Shown here: in pieces, positions 8,568-17,801 of the stretch
Layout of the letters: each line of letters opens with the position of its first letter
Position numbering within the stretch: position 1 is the first letter of the stretch
Source: Deltaproteobacteria bacterium
GTDB taxonomy: Bacteria > Desulfobacterota > Binatia > HRBIN30 > JACQVA1
Length of the DNA stretch: 64,000 nucleotides
Reading direction: 5' to 3'
NCBI GenBank assembly: GCA_016178705.1
Contig: JACOST010000011.1
Span: 248,001-312,000, forward strand
Notes under the pieces: model-generated
What the model saw: only the letters and a program-made list of their open reading frames with translations
Told to the model about the DNA's origin: nothing
Databases searched by the model: none
Position numbers and translations under genes: made by a program

Positions 8568-9443
8568 CTACTTGGCCTTCGCCGCAGTCTTGCGCGCGAC
8601 CGATACCAGACCCTTGGCGCGCGACGGCTTGCGGGTCTCTGCGCTCGCGGCCACGGGCGCCCGCGCGCGCTGCTTGAGATCGAGACTGGCCTTCAACGCT
8701 TCCATCAGATCGATGATCTGTGCGCGTGGTGCATGCGCCGGCGCCATCACGACTTCCTGGCCGGCGACCTTGCGCTCGATCACATCGAGCGCCTTCTTGC
8801 GATAGCTGTCCTCGTACTTCTCCGGCTGGAAGGACGGCGCGGCCAACCGTTCGATCAATTGGATCGCCAGATCGATCTCGCCGGGCTTGAGCGTGACCGC
8901 CTCGCCGCGATCGATCTCGACAAAGCTCGAGACCTCGTCAGCGTACGACAGCGCGTGCAACAGCAATCCGCCTTGGGCCTGACGCAGCAATACCAGTTGC
9001 TGCTTGCCGCGGGTCGAGAACTTGCCGATCGCCCCCTGCCCGGCCTTCGCCATCGCCTCGCACAGGAGGCGGTACGCCTTGTGGCCACCTTTGTCGGGTC
9101 CAAGCAGATACGCCTTCTCGAAGTAGATCGGGTCAACTTCGCTGATCGGCACGAACTCTTCGATCTCGATAGACTGATCACTCTGCTCGTCGAGGGCTTT
9201 GAGTTCCTCGTCGGTCAGAATCGCGTACTGGTCCTTGGCGTACTCGTAACCCTTGACCATGGCGCTGCGCTCGACCACCTCGCTACAGGTGGCGCATACG
9301 TACTGTTGCCGCAGGCGCGACTTGTCGGTGGCGTGCAACAGATTGAACGACAGGCTCTTCGACCGGGTCGCCGTGAAGAGCTTCACCGGCACCGAAACCA
9401 ACCCGAAGGTGATCGTTCCAGAGGCGATTGCGCGGGCAGCCAT
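8568..9443 (-). CDS. ku: Ku protein, non-homologous end joining
   Basis: Bacterial Ku forms a homodimeric ring that binds double-strand DNA ends and recruits LigD. The 291-residue product has the Ku core: IASGTITFGLVSVPVKLFTA at the N-terminus, YVCATCSEVVER, VKGYEYAKDQYAILTDEEL, FEKAYLLGPDKGGHKAYRLL, GKQQLVLLR and LLLHALSYADEV. A Lys/Arg/Ala-rich tail (about the last 30 residues) resembles the basic DNA-binding extensions of longer bacterial Ku proteins. AGGAGG upstream of 9443 fixes the start. It is divergent from ligD with 116 bases between the starts, so the two probably share a promoter region. Confidence 0.97.
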   Translation of the reverse strand: MAARAIASGTITFGLVSVPVKLFTATRSKSLSFNLLHATDKSRLRQQYVCATCSEVVERSAMVKGYEYAKDQYAILTDEELKALDEQSDQSIEIEEFVPISEVDPIYFEKAYLLGPDKGGHKAYRLLCEAMAKAGQGAIGKFSTRGKQQLVLLRQAQGGLLLHALSYADEVSSFVEIDRGEAVTLKPGEIDLAIQLIERLAAPSFQPEKYEDSYRKKALDVIERKVAGQEVVMAPAHAPRAQIIDLMEALKASLDLKQRARAPVAASAETRKPSRAKGLVSVARKTAAKAK

Positions 9444-9559
9444 GCTAGTCTCCTCCTTGCAACACTTTACAAACCCGAAGCCGGCGAACCATAACATTGA
9501 TCCTGTGCCAGTGCGAGTTCTTTCGACCGCGACGATTGCCTCAGCTGGGATGATGCCGC

Positions 9560-12094
9560 ATGGCTAGTCGTTCACTTGACCAGTATCGCCATAAGCGTGA
9601 CCCCGCCCGCACACCGGAGCCGTTCGGCGCTGTACGACCCACCCCATCGTCAAACGGTGCGCACCGCTTCGTGATCCAACAACACGCGGCCCGCCGCTTG
9701 CACTGGGACTTCCGCCTCGAGATCGCCGGCGTGCTGGTGAGCTGGGCTGTACCACGCGGACCCTCGGTCGATCCGCAACAGAAGCGGCTCGCCGTCCAAA
9801 CCGAAGACCATCCGCTCGAGTACGGCGACTTCGAGGGCCTGATTCCAGCCGGCAACTACGGCGCCGGCGCGGTGATCGTGTGGGACTGCGGCCCGTACCA
9901 ATCGTTCGACGGGGTCGCGCCCGCTGACGCGCTAGCACGCGGCAAGCTCGATCTGGAATTGTTCGGACACAAATTGCGCGGCCGCTGGGCGCTGGTGCGG
10001 ACCAAGGGCAGCGATGGCAAGCAATGGCTGTTGTTCAAGAAGGCCGACGCGGCGGCGCACGCGGTGGAACCGGTCGCCGCCCAGCCAGCGTCGGTATTCT
10101 CAGGGCTCACGGTCGATGAGCTGCAGCGCGGCGTATCGCGCACCGCGGAGTTGGCCGAGCAGGCGCAGTCGGCTGGTGGTGTGCGGCGTTCGCTGTCGAC
10201 AACCGCACTCTCGCCGATGCTCGGCGAAACCGCCGCGACGCCATTTGCGCGCGCGGGTTGGATCTTCGAACTGAAGCACGACGGCGTGCGTGTGCTCGCG
10301 GTGCGCGACGGTGCCAGCGTACGGCTGCTGTCGCGTACGCGGCGCGATACCAGCGGCAGCTTCCCCGAGATCGCGCACGCGATCGCCCGGCTACCGTGCG
10401 ACGCGTTCGTGCTCGACGGCGAGATCGTCACCCTTGACGAACGCGGCGTCAGTTCGTTCGAGCGCCTGCAACAGCGCCTCGGGCAGACCAACGTACGCGC
10501 GGTTGCCCGCGCGTCGATCGAGGTGCCCGTCGTCCTCTACAGCTTCGATCTGCTCAGCGTCGCCGGCTTCGACGTACGCAGCCTGCCGCTGTTAACGCGC
10601 AAAGCGCTGCTGCGCCGGCTCGTGCCGCAAGCCGGCGTGGTGCGCTTCTCCGATCACATCGAACGCGACGGCGTTGAGCTGTTCGGTGTCGCCAGCTCCC
10701 ACGCGGCCGAGGGCATCGTTGGCAAACGCGCCGACTCGCCCTACGCCAGTGGCCGTCGCTCGCGCGATTGGCTCAAGATCAAAGCGCTCAAGACCGCCGA
10801 CCTGGCCATCGTCGGCTATCTGCGCGGCAAGGGTTCGCGAAAGGATCTCGGCGCGCTGATGCTGGCGTGGTACGTCGATGGGCAGTTGCAGTACGCCGGC
10901 AACGTCGGCAGCGGGTTCGCTGCGCGCACGCTCGATGCGTTGCGCGAACAGCTCGACGCGGCAGTGCGGCCGACCGCGCCCTGTGCCGACGTCCCGCGTG
11001 AGTTCGCCAAGCTCGCGGTGTTCGTCGAGCCGGCGCTGGTTGCTGAAGTGCGATTCAGCGAAGTGACCGACCGCGGCTACTTGCGTCAGCCGGTGTTCCT
11101 GCGGATGCGCGACGACAAGCGCATCGCCGACTGTGACGCTCCGCCGCGGCGCCGGCCGACTGTGGAGCGCACGCCGGCAGCGCCGGCACCCGCTGCACCT
11201 GAACTGCGACTCAGCAATCTCAACAAGATTTTCTGGCCCGCCGACGGTTACACCAAAGGCGACCTACTCGCGTACTACGAAGCCATCTGGCCGCAGCTCG
11301 CGCCGTATCTACGAGATCGTCCGGTCGTGCTCACGCGCTATCCCGACGGCATCGACGGCAAGAGTTTCTTCCAAAAGAACGCGCCCGAGTTCACCCCCGA
11401 TTGGGTGACGACGTCGCGCATCGAAGACACCGACTACTTCATCTGCAACGACCGCGACACGCTGCTGTACGTGATCAACTCCGGCTGCATCCCGCTGCAC
11501 ATGTGGAGTGCGCGCACAACCTCGATCGATCGCCCCGACTGGACCATTCTCGATCTCGATCCCAAGGGTGCGCCGTTCGCGCACGTTGTCACCGTCGCCA
11601 AGCAGATCCATGCGTTGCTCGCGCCGCTCGAGGTGCCGCACTTCGTCAAGACTTCCGGACAAGACGGGCTGCACGTGCTGATCCCACTCGGCGCCGCGCT
11701 CACGCACAAAGACGCGACCACCTTCGCCGAGTTGATCGCGCGGATCATCGCGCACAAGCTGCCCGACATCGCCACCGTCGCCCGTCCCCTCGGCGAACGT
11801 GGCGGCAAAGTCTACGTCGATTTTCTCCAAAACGGTCTCGGAAAGACCATCGCCGGTCCGTTCTCGGTGCGTCCGCGTCCAGGGGCGCCGGTGTCAACAC
11901 CGATCGAATGGCGGGAGGTGACGACTCGTCTCGACCCGTTGCGGTTCACGATCAAGACCGTGCCGGCGCGCTTCGCGAAGCGTGCCGACCCGATGTCCGC
12001 TGTGCTGGATACGCGCGTCGATGTCGCTGCCGTGCTGGCCACACTCGCAGAAGTGATTGAACAGCCGGCCCGGAAGAAGCGTACAACGGATTGA
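9560..12094 (+). CDS. ligD: DNA ligase D, three-domain NHEJ enzyme
   Basis: The 844-residue protein carries all three LigD activities in the Pseudomonas order. The N-terminal 3'-phosphoesterase domain (about 1-165) has His 42, His 48, Asp 50, Arg 52, His 84 and Tyr 88, the known catalytic set. The ATP-dependent ligase domain (about 215-520) has the adenylated Lys in ELKHDGVR (239), VLDGEIV and EGIVGKR. The C-terminal primase-polymerase domain (about 555-840) has LDLDPKG near 663 and KTSGQDGLHVLIPL. It polymerises, trims and seals ends held by the neighbouring Ku. All key residues are present, so the gene appears functional. Confidence 0.97.
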   Translation: MASRSLDQYRHKRDPARTPEPFGAVRPTPSSNGAHRFVIQQHAARRLHWDFRLEIAGVLVSWAVPRGPSVDPQQKRLAVQTEDHPLEYGDFEGLIPAGNYGAGAVIVWDCGPYQSFDGVAPADALARGKLDLELFGHKLRGRWALVRTKGSDGKQWLLFKKADAAAHAVEPVAAQPASVFSGLTVDELQRGVSRTAELAEQAQSAGGVRRSLSTTALSPMLGETAATPFARAGWIFELKHDGVRVLAVRDGASVRLLSRTRRDTSGSFPEIAHAIARLPCDAFVLDGEIVTLDERGVSSFERLQQRLGQTNVRAVARASIEVPVVLYSFDLLSVAGFDVRSLPLLTRKALLRRLVPQAGVVRFSDHIERDGVELFGVASSHAAEGIVGKRADSPYASGRRSRDWLKIKALKTADLAIVGYLRGKGSRKDLGALMLAWYVDGQLQYAGNVGSGFAARTLDALREQLDAAVRPTAPCADVPREFAKLAVFVEPALVAEVRFSEVTDRGYLRQPVFLRMRDDKRIADCDAPPRRRPTVERTPAAPAPAAPELRLSNLNKIFWPADGYTKGDLLAYYEAIWPQLAPYLRDRPVVLTRYPDGIDGKSFFQKNAPEFTPDWVTTSRIEDTDYFICNDRDTLLYVINSGCIPLHMWSARTTSIDRPDWTILDLDPKGAPFAHVVTVAKQIHALLAPLEVPHFVKTSGQDGLHVLIPLGAALTHKDATTFAELIARIIAHKLPDIATVARPLGERGGKVYVDFLQNGLGKTIAGPFSVRPRPGAPVSTPIEWREVTTRLDPLRFTIKTVPARFAKRADPMSAVLDTRVDVAAVLATLAEVIEQPARKKRTTD

Positions 12095-12124
12095 ACGGAT
12101 TTCACGGATTGGAAACATGCACTG

Positions 12125-12156
12125 CGACAACGGAAGGATTCGACAACGGAAGGATT
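12125..12156. repeat. Tandem duplication of a 16-base unit
   Basis: CGACAACGGAAGGATT occurs twice in a row in the 182-base spacer between ligD and the Cys-rich gene. The bases just before it (AACGGATTGAACGGATTTCACGGATT) are also locally repetitive. Confidence 0.8.
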
Positions 12157-12276
12157 CGCGGCTTGACAGCGGTCGAGCGGATCTGAGACAGTCGCAGCTC
12201 AGTTCTCGGCCACGTGCTGAAGGGGCGCACGAATCGACACCCGCGGCAGGGAGCGGCACGATTCTTTGGAGGCTAT

Positions 12277-14424
12277 ATGCAACCACGAATCTGGGCGCTG
12301 AGCGTCGTCACATTGTTGCTCAGTAGCATTGCCGGAGCGCAAGTCCCGACCCCGACTCCGGTCAACAGCAACCAAGCGGTGACGAGTTTTGCGCAGAGTA
12401 CCGGGAATCCCTGCACGGGCGGCCGCGGCACCACCGGCTGCGGCGGGTGCTACCCGGGACCAATTCCTCCCGACTCGAGCGTTGATCCGATCGGGGCGGC
12501 ACTGGCTCAGCTACCGCTGATCAACCCGGAGTGGGCGCCACTTGGTCCCATGATTCCCGGCGTCGATGCCTCTCTACCTCCAGACGCTGTGCCGGTTCGA
12601 GTCACCGGCACAGTGATCGACGGCCATCCCTCCGGCCAAGATTTCCCGGCGACTCACGTGGCCGGCGATTTCGTTGCTGACATCGTACCCGACGCTGCCG
12701 ACAGTGGTCGGCTTGCCACCGGCAATCCATCGGTCATCGGAATGGAGTGGGAGCGTGGCGCGCTTCCGCAGTTTGCGTGGGCGGGCGAAGGCGATCGCAT
12801 CATCACGGTCGGGCGGTGGATCTTCGACTGCGGTCACGCGGACCCACAGCCGCTCGGAACCTGCAGCAATGACGGCGCTCGATTATGCATCGTCGACAGC
12901 GATTGCGTCAGCCCCGGCACCTGCACCAACCCGACGCCGAATTTCACCTACGAAGCCGAGATCCATCCGCCTCAGACAGTGGTGATGCTTCGCAACAAGA
13001 GCCTGCCGGCGCCGCATGCCGGCCGAACGGCACCGGCGATTCCCGCCACCCGTGCAGACGTCTACATCAGCGCCAACGGCGGCGGCGCGGGTGATCGATG
13101 CACCGTGACCCATTTGGAAAACCCGATCGACATCCTCTTCAGCAAGGATTGCTTCAAGAACCACTGCTCGGTAACCACCGGTCGGTCATGCAAAGTCGAT
13201 CGAGACTGTGCCGTCCATGAAACCTGCATCGTCCTCGACCCCGCCGCCCGTCTCGCGAACATCAATGCCGCAAACTTCGAGTTCGACCTGCCGCTCCCGC
13301 CACCGCCCGCCGGGTCGGCGACGCTGCAGATCAAGACCAAGGACTTCAAACCGCTGGGTGGTCTGATGCCCAAAGCCACCTTCCAACCGACTCCGGGACC
13401 GACGCCAAATCTCCACGTGATCGTGCCGATGGCGGCACCGCTGGCGAACGGCAAGCTACCGAACGTGTTCGCTCAGTCGATCAGTGCCGGATGGAAGGAA
13501 GACACAACCTCCCTGACTCACGTGCAGGTCAAGTTAGCCAACCTCATCATCAACAATCCACTCAAGGACAGCACGCCAGCGATCCCCAAGAAGTGCACCA
13601 ACCCTGCCGGTGGATTCTTCGATCAGAGCTGCGCCAAGGACACGGAGTGCCCTGGAGGCTTCTGCGGCACAACCGGCAACACCTGCTACACGGACAAGAG
13701 TTGCCCCAAGACCGACTTCTGCCAATCGGCGTCTCGCTGCGTCGGCAGCTTCGTGCCCGGCTGGGAGATGTGGGGAGAAGTCAACGGCGACTGGGTCCAA
13801 TTCAAGCGACTCGATACGATCGGTGCTAAGGCGCCGTTCCTAGCGCCGCCATATCGAAAACCGAGTCCTCTGCCGGCGAAGATTGTCCAAGCGTACAAGT
13901 TTGATGAATTCGTTCCGCCCGACGGCTCAATCCACATCAAGCTACACGGGCACAGTCTCAACTGCTTGGACAGCCAGTTCGGAAAGAACATCAAAGAAGG
14001 CCTCAATCAGTTCGGCCTGACCGTTGGTGGGACGTGTCTGCTGGCTGGGAGCAAGAGCCCAGGAGAGATTGATGTCACCCACAACGGACCTGGCTTCGGC
14101 GTCACGACGCCGGCGGGAAAGCCTCAGACGTTCAGCGTCACCTCGACTGGGGGCGACGCAGGTACGTGTGCACTCACTGCGACAAAACTCTGCATGACTG
14201 ACGCCGACTGTCCGGGAAGTTGCTCAGTGACCGGCGGCCCGTGCCGCACCGACACCGCCTGTCGCCACTGTTCGCTCGCGGCGTCGAAGTTCTGTGCCGC
14301 CGATAGTGACTGCGCGTCACCGCAGACCTGCGTCAGCGGCGCAGAGACGTGCACCGGGGTGGATAGCTGCAACGTTACCGGAGGCGCCTTTACATTGGAA
14401 TACACGCTCGCCATCATCCCGTAG
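12277..14424 (+). CDS. Large secreted Cys-rich protein with C-x3-DxDC repeats
   Basis: The 715-residue product starts with a signal peptide (MQPRIWALSVVTLLLSSIAGA) and TGGAGG before the ATG at 12277. A Pro/Thr-rich linker and GTTGCGGCYPG follow. At least five modules of the type C-x-x-x-x-x-x-LC-x3-DxDC-x(5-8)-C are visible near residues 200-215, 300-320, 440-475 and 630-700, for example RLCIVDSDC, RSCKVDRDC, KLCMTDADC and KFCAADSDC. The tail ends in a beta-like FTLEYTLAIIP with no exosortase signal. Such Cys-rich modules are common in secreted proteins of myxobacteria and related lineages, and the Asp residues suggest metal or disulfide stabilisation. I recognise no enzyme domain. Confidence 0.75.
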   Translation: MQPRIWALSVVTLLLSSIAGAQVPTPTPVNSNQAVTSFAQSTGNPCTGGRGTTGCGGCYPGPIPPDSSVDPIGAALAQLPLINPEWAPLGPMIPGVDASLPPDAVPVRVTGTVIDGHPSGQDFPATHVAGDFVADIVPDAADSGRLATGNPSVIGMEWERGALPQFAWAGEGDRIITVGRWIFDCGHADPQPLGTCSNDGARLCIVDSDCVSPGTCTNPTPNFTYEAEIHPPQTVVMLRNKSLPAPHAGRTAPAIPATRADVYISANGGGAGDRCTVTHLENPIDILFSKDCFKNHCSVTTGRSCKVDRDCAVHETCIVLDPAARLANINAANFEFDLPLPPPPAGSATLQIKTKDFKPLGGLMPKATFQPTPGPTPNLHVIVPMAAPLANGKLPNVFAQSISAGWKEDTTSLTHVQVKLANLIINNPLKDSTPAIPKKCTNPAGGFFDQSCAKDTECPGGFCGTTGNTCYTDKSCPKTDFCQSASRCVGSFVPGWEMWGEVNGDWVQFKRLDTIGAKAPFLAPPYRKPSPLPAKIVQAYKFDEFVPPDGSIHIKLHGHSLNCLDSQFGKNIKEGLNQFGLTVGGTCLLAGSKSPGEIDVTHNGPGFGVTTPAGKPQTFSVTSTGGDAGTCALTATKLCMTDADCPGSCSVTGGPCRTDTACRHCSLAASKFCAADSDCASPQTCVSGAETCTGVDSCNVTGGAFTLEYTLAIIP

Positions 14425-14461
14425 AGTGGAACGACAGCGCGAGCCGAGCGCGGACGTCCAA

Positions 14462-15058
14462 CTAGCGCAGCGCCAGCACTAGCCCGAGCTGTCCGAGATG
14501 ATAGGTCGCGATGATCGCGACGCGTGCCCACGACAGCTTCTGGACGAATCGATCCCACGCGATGATGCCGTCGGAGGCGAAGAACAGCAGCGCGCCGATG
14601 CCAGCCAGTAGCGAGCCCGAGGCGATCGCCGACGCCACCATAAGGCTGATGACCGCGGTGTACACGCCCACGGCGGGACGCAACGCCTCCGGACTCACTG
14701 CGCGCATGATCCGGCGGATGAGCGGCGACGCGGCCGCCACGACGACCAGCCACCAGAGCACACGCGGGGTGCTTGCTACGTTGAAGTCGGCGATGTACGC
14801 CACGTGCGCGAGCAGAAACGAGCCTAGGCCCGCGGCAAATAGATCCACCGGTAGCATCAGAAACACGTCGCCCAGCAGCGACAGCACGAGCGCCGTCAGC
14901 AACGCCACCGAACAGTGCGCGCCGGTCGCCGCATAAATCAGCAATGCCCCCAAAGCAGCCGGTTTGGTGACGTACTCGAGCATACGCGACTCTTGGCTGA
15001 CGGCAATCCAGTCTGCGATGGCGAGTCCAAGGAAGGCGAGCAGCGACAGTATTGCCAT
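14462..15058 (-). CDS. Lysoplasmalogenase / YhhN (TMEM86) family membrane protein
   Basis: The 198-residue protein is almost entirely membrane-spanning (about eight helices). It has the YhhN family landmarks: TKPAALGALL near residue 30, SLLGDVFLMLP near 60, GLGSFLLAHVAYI near 77, FFASDGIIAWDRF near 160 and YHLGQLGL at the end. The conserved Asp and His residues in GD, AH and SD are retained. The family hydrolyses the vinyl-ether bond of lysoplasmalogens in animals; the bacterial substrate is less certain. GAGGAG before 15058 fixes the start. It is the last of a run of minus-strand genes with HNH, peroxidase and MFS upstream. Confidence 0.88.
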   Translation of the reverse strand: MAILSLLAFLGLAIADWIAVSQESRMLEYVTKPAALGALLIYAATGAHCSVALLTALVLSLLGDVFLMLPVDLFAAGLGSFLLAHVAYIADFNVASTPRVLWWLVVVAAASPLIRRIMRAVSPEALRPAVGVYTAVISLMVASAIASGSLLAGIGALLFFASDGIIAWDRFVQKLSWARVAIIATYHLGQLGLVLALR

Positions 15059-15109
15059 AGGTTCTCCTCAATCCTTTCTCATCGGCATAAGTCGGCGCTC
15101 ATGACGGTT

Positions 15110-15403
15110 TCACTTCTCTTCCGGATCCGGCGGCTGCCACTCGAACGCCAAGCTGTGTTTCTTCGAGCTGTTGCATGCCTTGCATGCCGGTACAAGGTTG
15201 CCCTTGTTGGATCGACCGCCGCGGACCAGCGGCACCAGATGATCCATCGTCAGCTCGCGCGGCAGGAACTGCTTCTCGCAGTAGTGGCAGCGCCCGATTG
15301 CGATGCGCCGTTTCCACCATGGCGACTGGCGCACCTCGCGTGCCTTGGCGCGCTCGCGCCGGATCTGTTCTTCGCTGACGTCGCTGATAAACGGTTCGCT
15401 CAC
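15110..15403 (-). CDS. HNH endonuclease, small stand-alone
   Basis: This 97-residue protein, read from a GTG at 15403, has the complete beta-beta-alpha-metal fold: CHYCEKQF, LTMDHLVPLVRGG, then NLVPACKACNSSKK. The two Cys pairs bind a structural zinc; the His of DHLVP and the Asn/His of the later motif form the catalytic site. An N-terminal basic helix (EEQIRRERAKAREV) may bind DNA. Stand-alone HNH proteins of this size occur in phage, restriction and housekeeping contexts, and nothing nearby points to one of these. It is 13 bases from the peroxidase stop on the same strand. Confidence 0.9.
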   Translation of the reverse strand: MSEPFISDVSEEQIRRERAKAREVRQSPWWKRRIAIGRCHYCEKQFLPRELTMDHLVPLVRGGRSNKGNLVPACKACNSSKKHSLAFEWQPPDPEEK

Positions 15404-15416
15404 GTACGCTCAATCC

Positions 15417-16487
15417 TTACTTTGGTAAGCTCGCTGGCGGCTCGGCGTTACTCACGTCGCCGGTGAGCGCGTCGAGAAACGCGACGAGGTCGGTCACTTC
15501 GCTGGCCGTGAGGCCGAGCGGCTTGATCTCCTTAGACAGCCACGGGTTCTTCACGCCGCCGCGGTTGTAGAACTCGACCACTTGCGTGAGCGTGGCTTCC
15601 GATCCGTCGTGCATGTACGGCGCGGTCTGCGCGATGTTGCGCAGCGTCGGCGTCTTGAACGCACCCTTCTCGCTCTCAGCCTTCGAGATCTCGAAGCGCC
15701 CAAGATCCGGTTTCGGTGTCTCCATCCCGACTCCGAGGTTGTGGTAGCTCTCGTCGCTAAAATTGAAACCGGCGTGGCAGACCTTGCAGTTCGCTTTCCC
15801 GTTGAACAGTGACATCCCCCGCACCGCCGCCGCACTCAGTGCGTCCTTGTCGCCAGCGCCGTAGCGATCGAACGGGCTGTTACCCGTCACCACCGTCCGT
15901 TCGTACGACGCGATCGCCTGCGCGATACGTGGCATGGTGACTTCCTTCGAGCCGAACGCTTTCTCGAACAACGGCGCGTAACCCTTTACCGCTTGCACGC
16001 GCTTGACCACTTCCTGGTGATTCGGCATCGCCATTTCGACGGGATTGACGAGCGGACCGTGCGCCTGCTCTTCGAGATCGGCCGCGCGCCCGTCCCAAAA
16101 CTGTTCCTTCGAGAACACGCGATTCAGCACCGTCGGGCTGTTACGTCCGCCGAGTTTGCCCCCGAGGCCCTTCGATGTCGGCGCCGGATCGGTGAAGCCG
16201 TGGTACGGATTGTGGCACGACGCGCACGCAATCGTGTTGTCCTTCGACAGCCGCGGATCAAAGTACAGCAGCTGGCCGAGGGCAACCTTGTCGACGCTGA
16301 TCGGGTTGGCGTCGGGAATGTAGGCCGCGCTCGCTTGCAAACCCAGCGGCAGTGCGAGCGTGAAGCTGCCGCTGGTGAGCGTTTCGCGCGCCGGCTTGGC
16401 GGCGGACACTGGAGCCGCCATGTCGGCGGCGAAGGCCATGGTTGGCGTGAGTAGCATCACGAACAACAACAATCGCATCGAACGCAT
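15417..16487 (-). CDS. Di-haem cytochrome c peroxidase (CcpA/MauG family)
   Basis: This periplasmic enzyme of 356 residues reduces hydrogen peroxide or oxidises a protein partner. A signal peptide (LLLFVMLLTPTMAFA) precedes the first haem-binding site, CASCH at 88-92, and the second, CKVCH at 234-238. Between them are NSPTVLNRVFSKEQFWDGR and a bridging-type ASYERTVV. Near the C-terminus, KTPTLRNIAQTAPYMHDGS carries the distal Met/His region of this family. GAGGAG upstream of 16487 fixes the start; the frame upstream to 16673 overlaps the MFS gene. Whether it acts on peroxide or as a MauG-type modifier cannot be told from sequence. Confidence 0.93.
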   Translation of the reverse strand: MRSMRLLLFVMLLTPTMAFAADMAAPVSAAKPARETLTSGSFTLALPLGLQASAAYIPDANPISVDKVALGQLLYFDPRLSKDNTIACASCHNPYHGFTDPAPTSKGLGGKLGGRNSPTVLNRVFSKEQFWDGRAADLEEQAHGPLVNPVEMAMPNHQEVVKRVQAVKGYAPLFEKAFGSKEVTMPRIAQAIASYERTVVTGNSPFDRYGAGDKDALSAAAVRGMSLFNGKANCKVCHAGFNFSDESYHNLGVGMETPKPDLGRFEISKAESEKGAFKTPTLRNIAQTAPYMHDGSEATLTQVVEFYNRGGVKNPWLSKEIKPLGLTASEVTDLVAFLDALTGDVSNAEPPASLPK

Positions 16488-16533
16488 CGGTCTCCTCTGG
16501 AAGCCAGGTGTTACTGGAAGAACGGGTTGAGGG

Positions 16534-17685
16534 CTAGTGGTTGATAGCTGGTTCTCGCGTGCTCGCTCCAAAAAGATACAAGAGCATCCACGCGACGGCC
16601 GGCATCGCTGCCGCCAACATGAACGTTGGGCGGTGGCCGGCATGCTCGGCGACGCTGCCGAACAGGAAAGCACTGCCGGTCACGCCCAGATTGAAGGCGC
16701 CGTTGAACAGCGCCTGCACACGTCCGAGGTGCTCGTCGGCGGTGAGGTCGACGATGAAGGCGTGCAGCGTGGGATAGTTCACACCTTGCGCCGCGCCGAA
16801 GAGCAATCCGGTAGCGACCAGCGCCGGGATGCTGTGAACGAAGGCGAGTGCCAAGATGGAAGTCGCGAGCACAAGCAACGTCGGCAGGATCACCGCGCGC
16901 CGGCCGAGCGAGTCGGACAGACCGGCACCGATCAACCGCGTGAGAATCGCTGTGGTCGTATACGCACCATAGAAGAATCCGACCCGCCCAAAACCTTCGC
17001 CGCGAACGAAGGTCGGAATGAAGGTCATCACCGTTCCAAATCCCATCCCCGACAACGCAACGGTGCCCACCAACACCCACTGCAACGTGTCAACGCGCCA
17101 TGGGGCTGGTGTGGACGTCGCGTGCGTCGTGCGAATCGCCGGCAAGCGCGTCGCCAACGCCGCCGATACCGCGGAGCACGATGCCGCGATGATGAACAGG
17201 GTATGGAACCCGCCGCGTTGTACGATTTCTTCGCCGATCGCCGGCGCGATCGCGTGGGTGACGATCGTCGACAACCCGAACAGTCCCAACGCTTGCGCCC
17301 GTTGGGTGCGCGGTGCCAGCTCGGCCGCCATCGTGGTCGATGCCGTGAATGCCGCGGCGAAACTTACGCCCTGACACAGACGCAGGATGAACATCCACGG
17401 ACCGACCGAATCGACCCACACGAAGCTGAACGAGGCCGCGCTCATGCCGATGGCACCCGCAACGAGAAACGGCCGGCGACCAACGCGATCGACCGCGCTG
17501 CCGATCAACGGCAGCACCAGCAGCGACGCGAGTCCGTTGGTGCCCATAACAGCGCCCACCATCGCCTCGCTGCCGCCCAGCGCCTTGATGTGCAGCGGCA
17601 ACAGAAAGAACGACGCGAAGTTCAGAAAGAAACAAAAGTTCGCGAGCGTGACGAGCAGGAAGGGACCAGCGAGAAGTGCAGGCAT
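16534..17685 (-). CDS. Major facilitator superfamily transporter
   Basis: A 383-residue inner-membrane protein with about twelve hydrophobic helices. The loop 2-3 MFS signature is present (GSAVDRVGRRPFLVAG, near residue 62), as is its partial repeat in the second half (GAGLSDSLGRRAVILP). LRLCQGVSFAAAFTAS and PRTQRAQALGLFG are typical of drug/sugar-type MFS proteins related to YfcJ/YhhS. The substrate is unknown. It is transcribed just upstream of the peroxidase (46 bases), so co-expression is possible. The spacer of about 110 bases to the next minus-strand gene is unremarkable. Confidence 0.9.
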   Translation of the reverse strand: MPALLAGPFLLVTLANFCFFLNFASFFLLPLHIKALGGSEAMVGAVMGTNGLASLLVLPLIGSAVDRVGRRPFLVAGAIGMSAASFSFVWVDSVGPWMFILRLCQGVSFAAAFTASTTMAAELAPRTQRAQALGLFGLSTIVTHAIAPAIGEEIVQRGGFHTLFIIAASCSAVSAALATRLPAIRTTHATSTPAPWRVDTLQWVLVGTVALSGMGFGTVMTFIPTFVRGEGFGRVGFFYGAYTTTAILTRLIGAGLSDSLGRRAVILPTLLVLATSILALAFVHSIPALVATGLLFGAAQGVNYPTLHAFIVDLTADEHLGRVQALFNGAFNLGVTGSAFLFGSVAEHAGHRPTFMLAAAMPAVAWMLLYLFGASTREPAINH

Positions 17686-17801
17686 CAGGGGAAACCGCCC
17701 TCGGTTATACCGAGGGGCGGGGCTCGAACAAGCTGCACGAGCATCTCGCAGCGGCGCAGAGGCGAAGCTCCGCGAGAACCGCAGGCAAGAGGATCAGCGT
17801 C

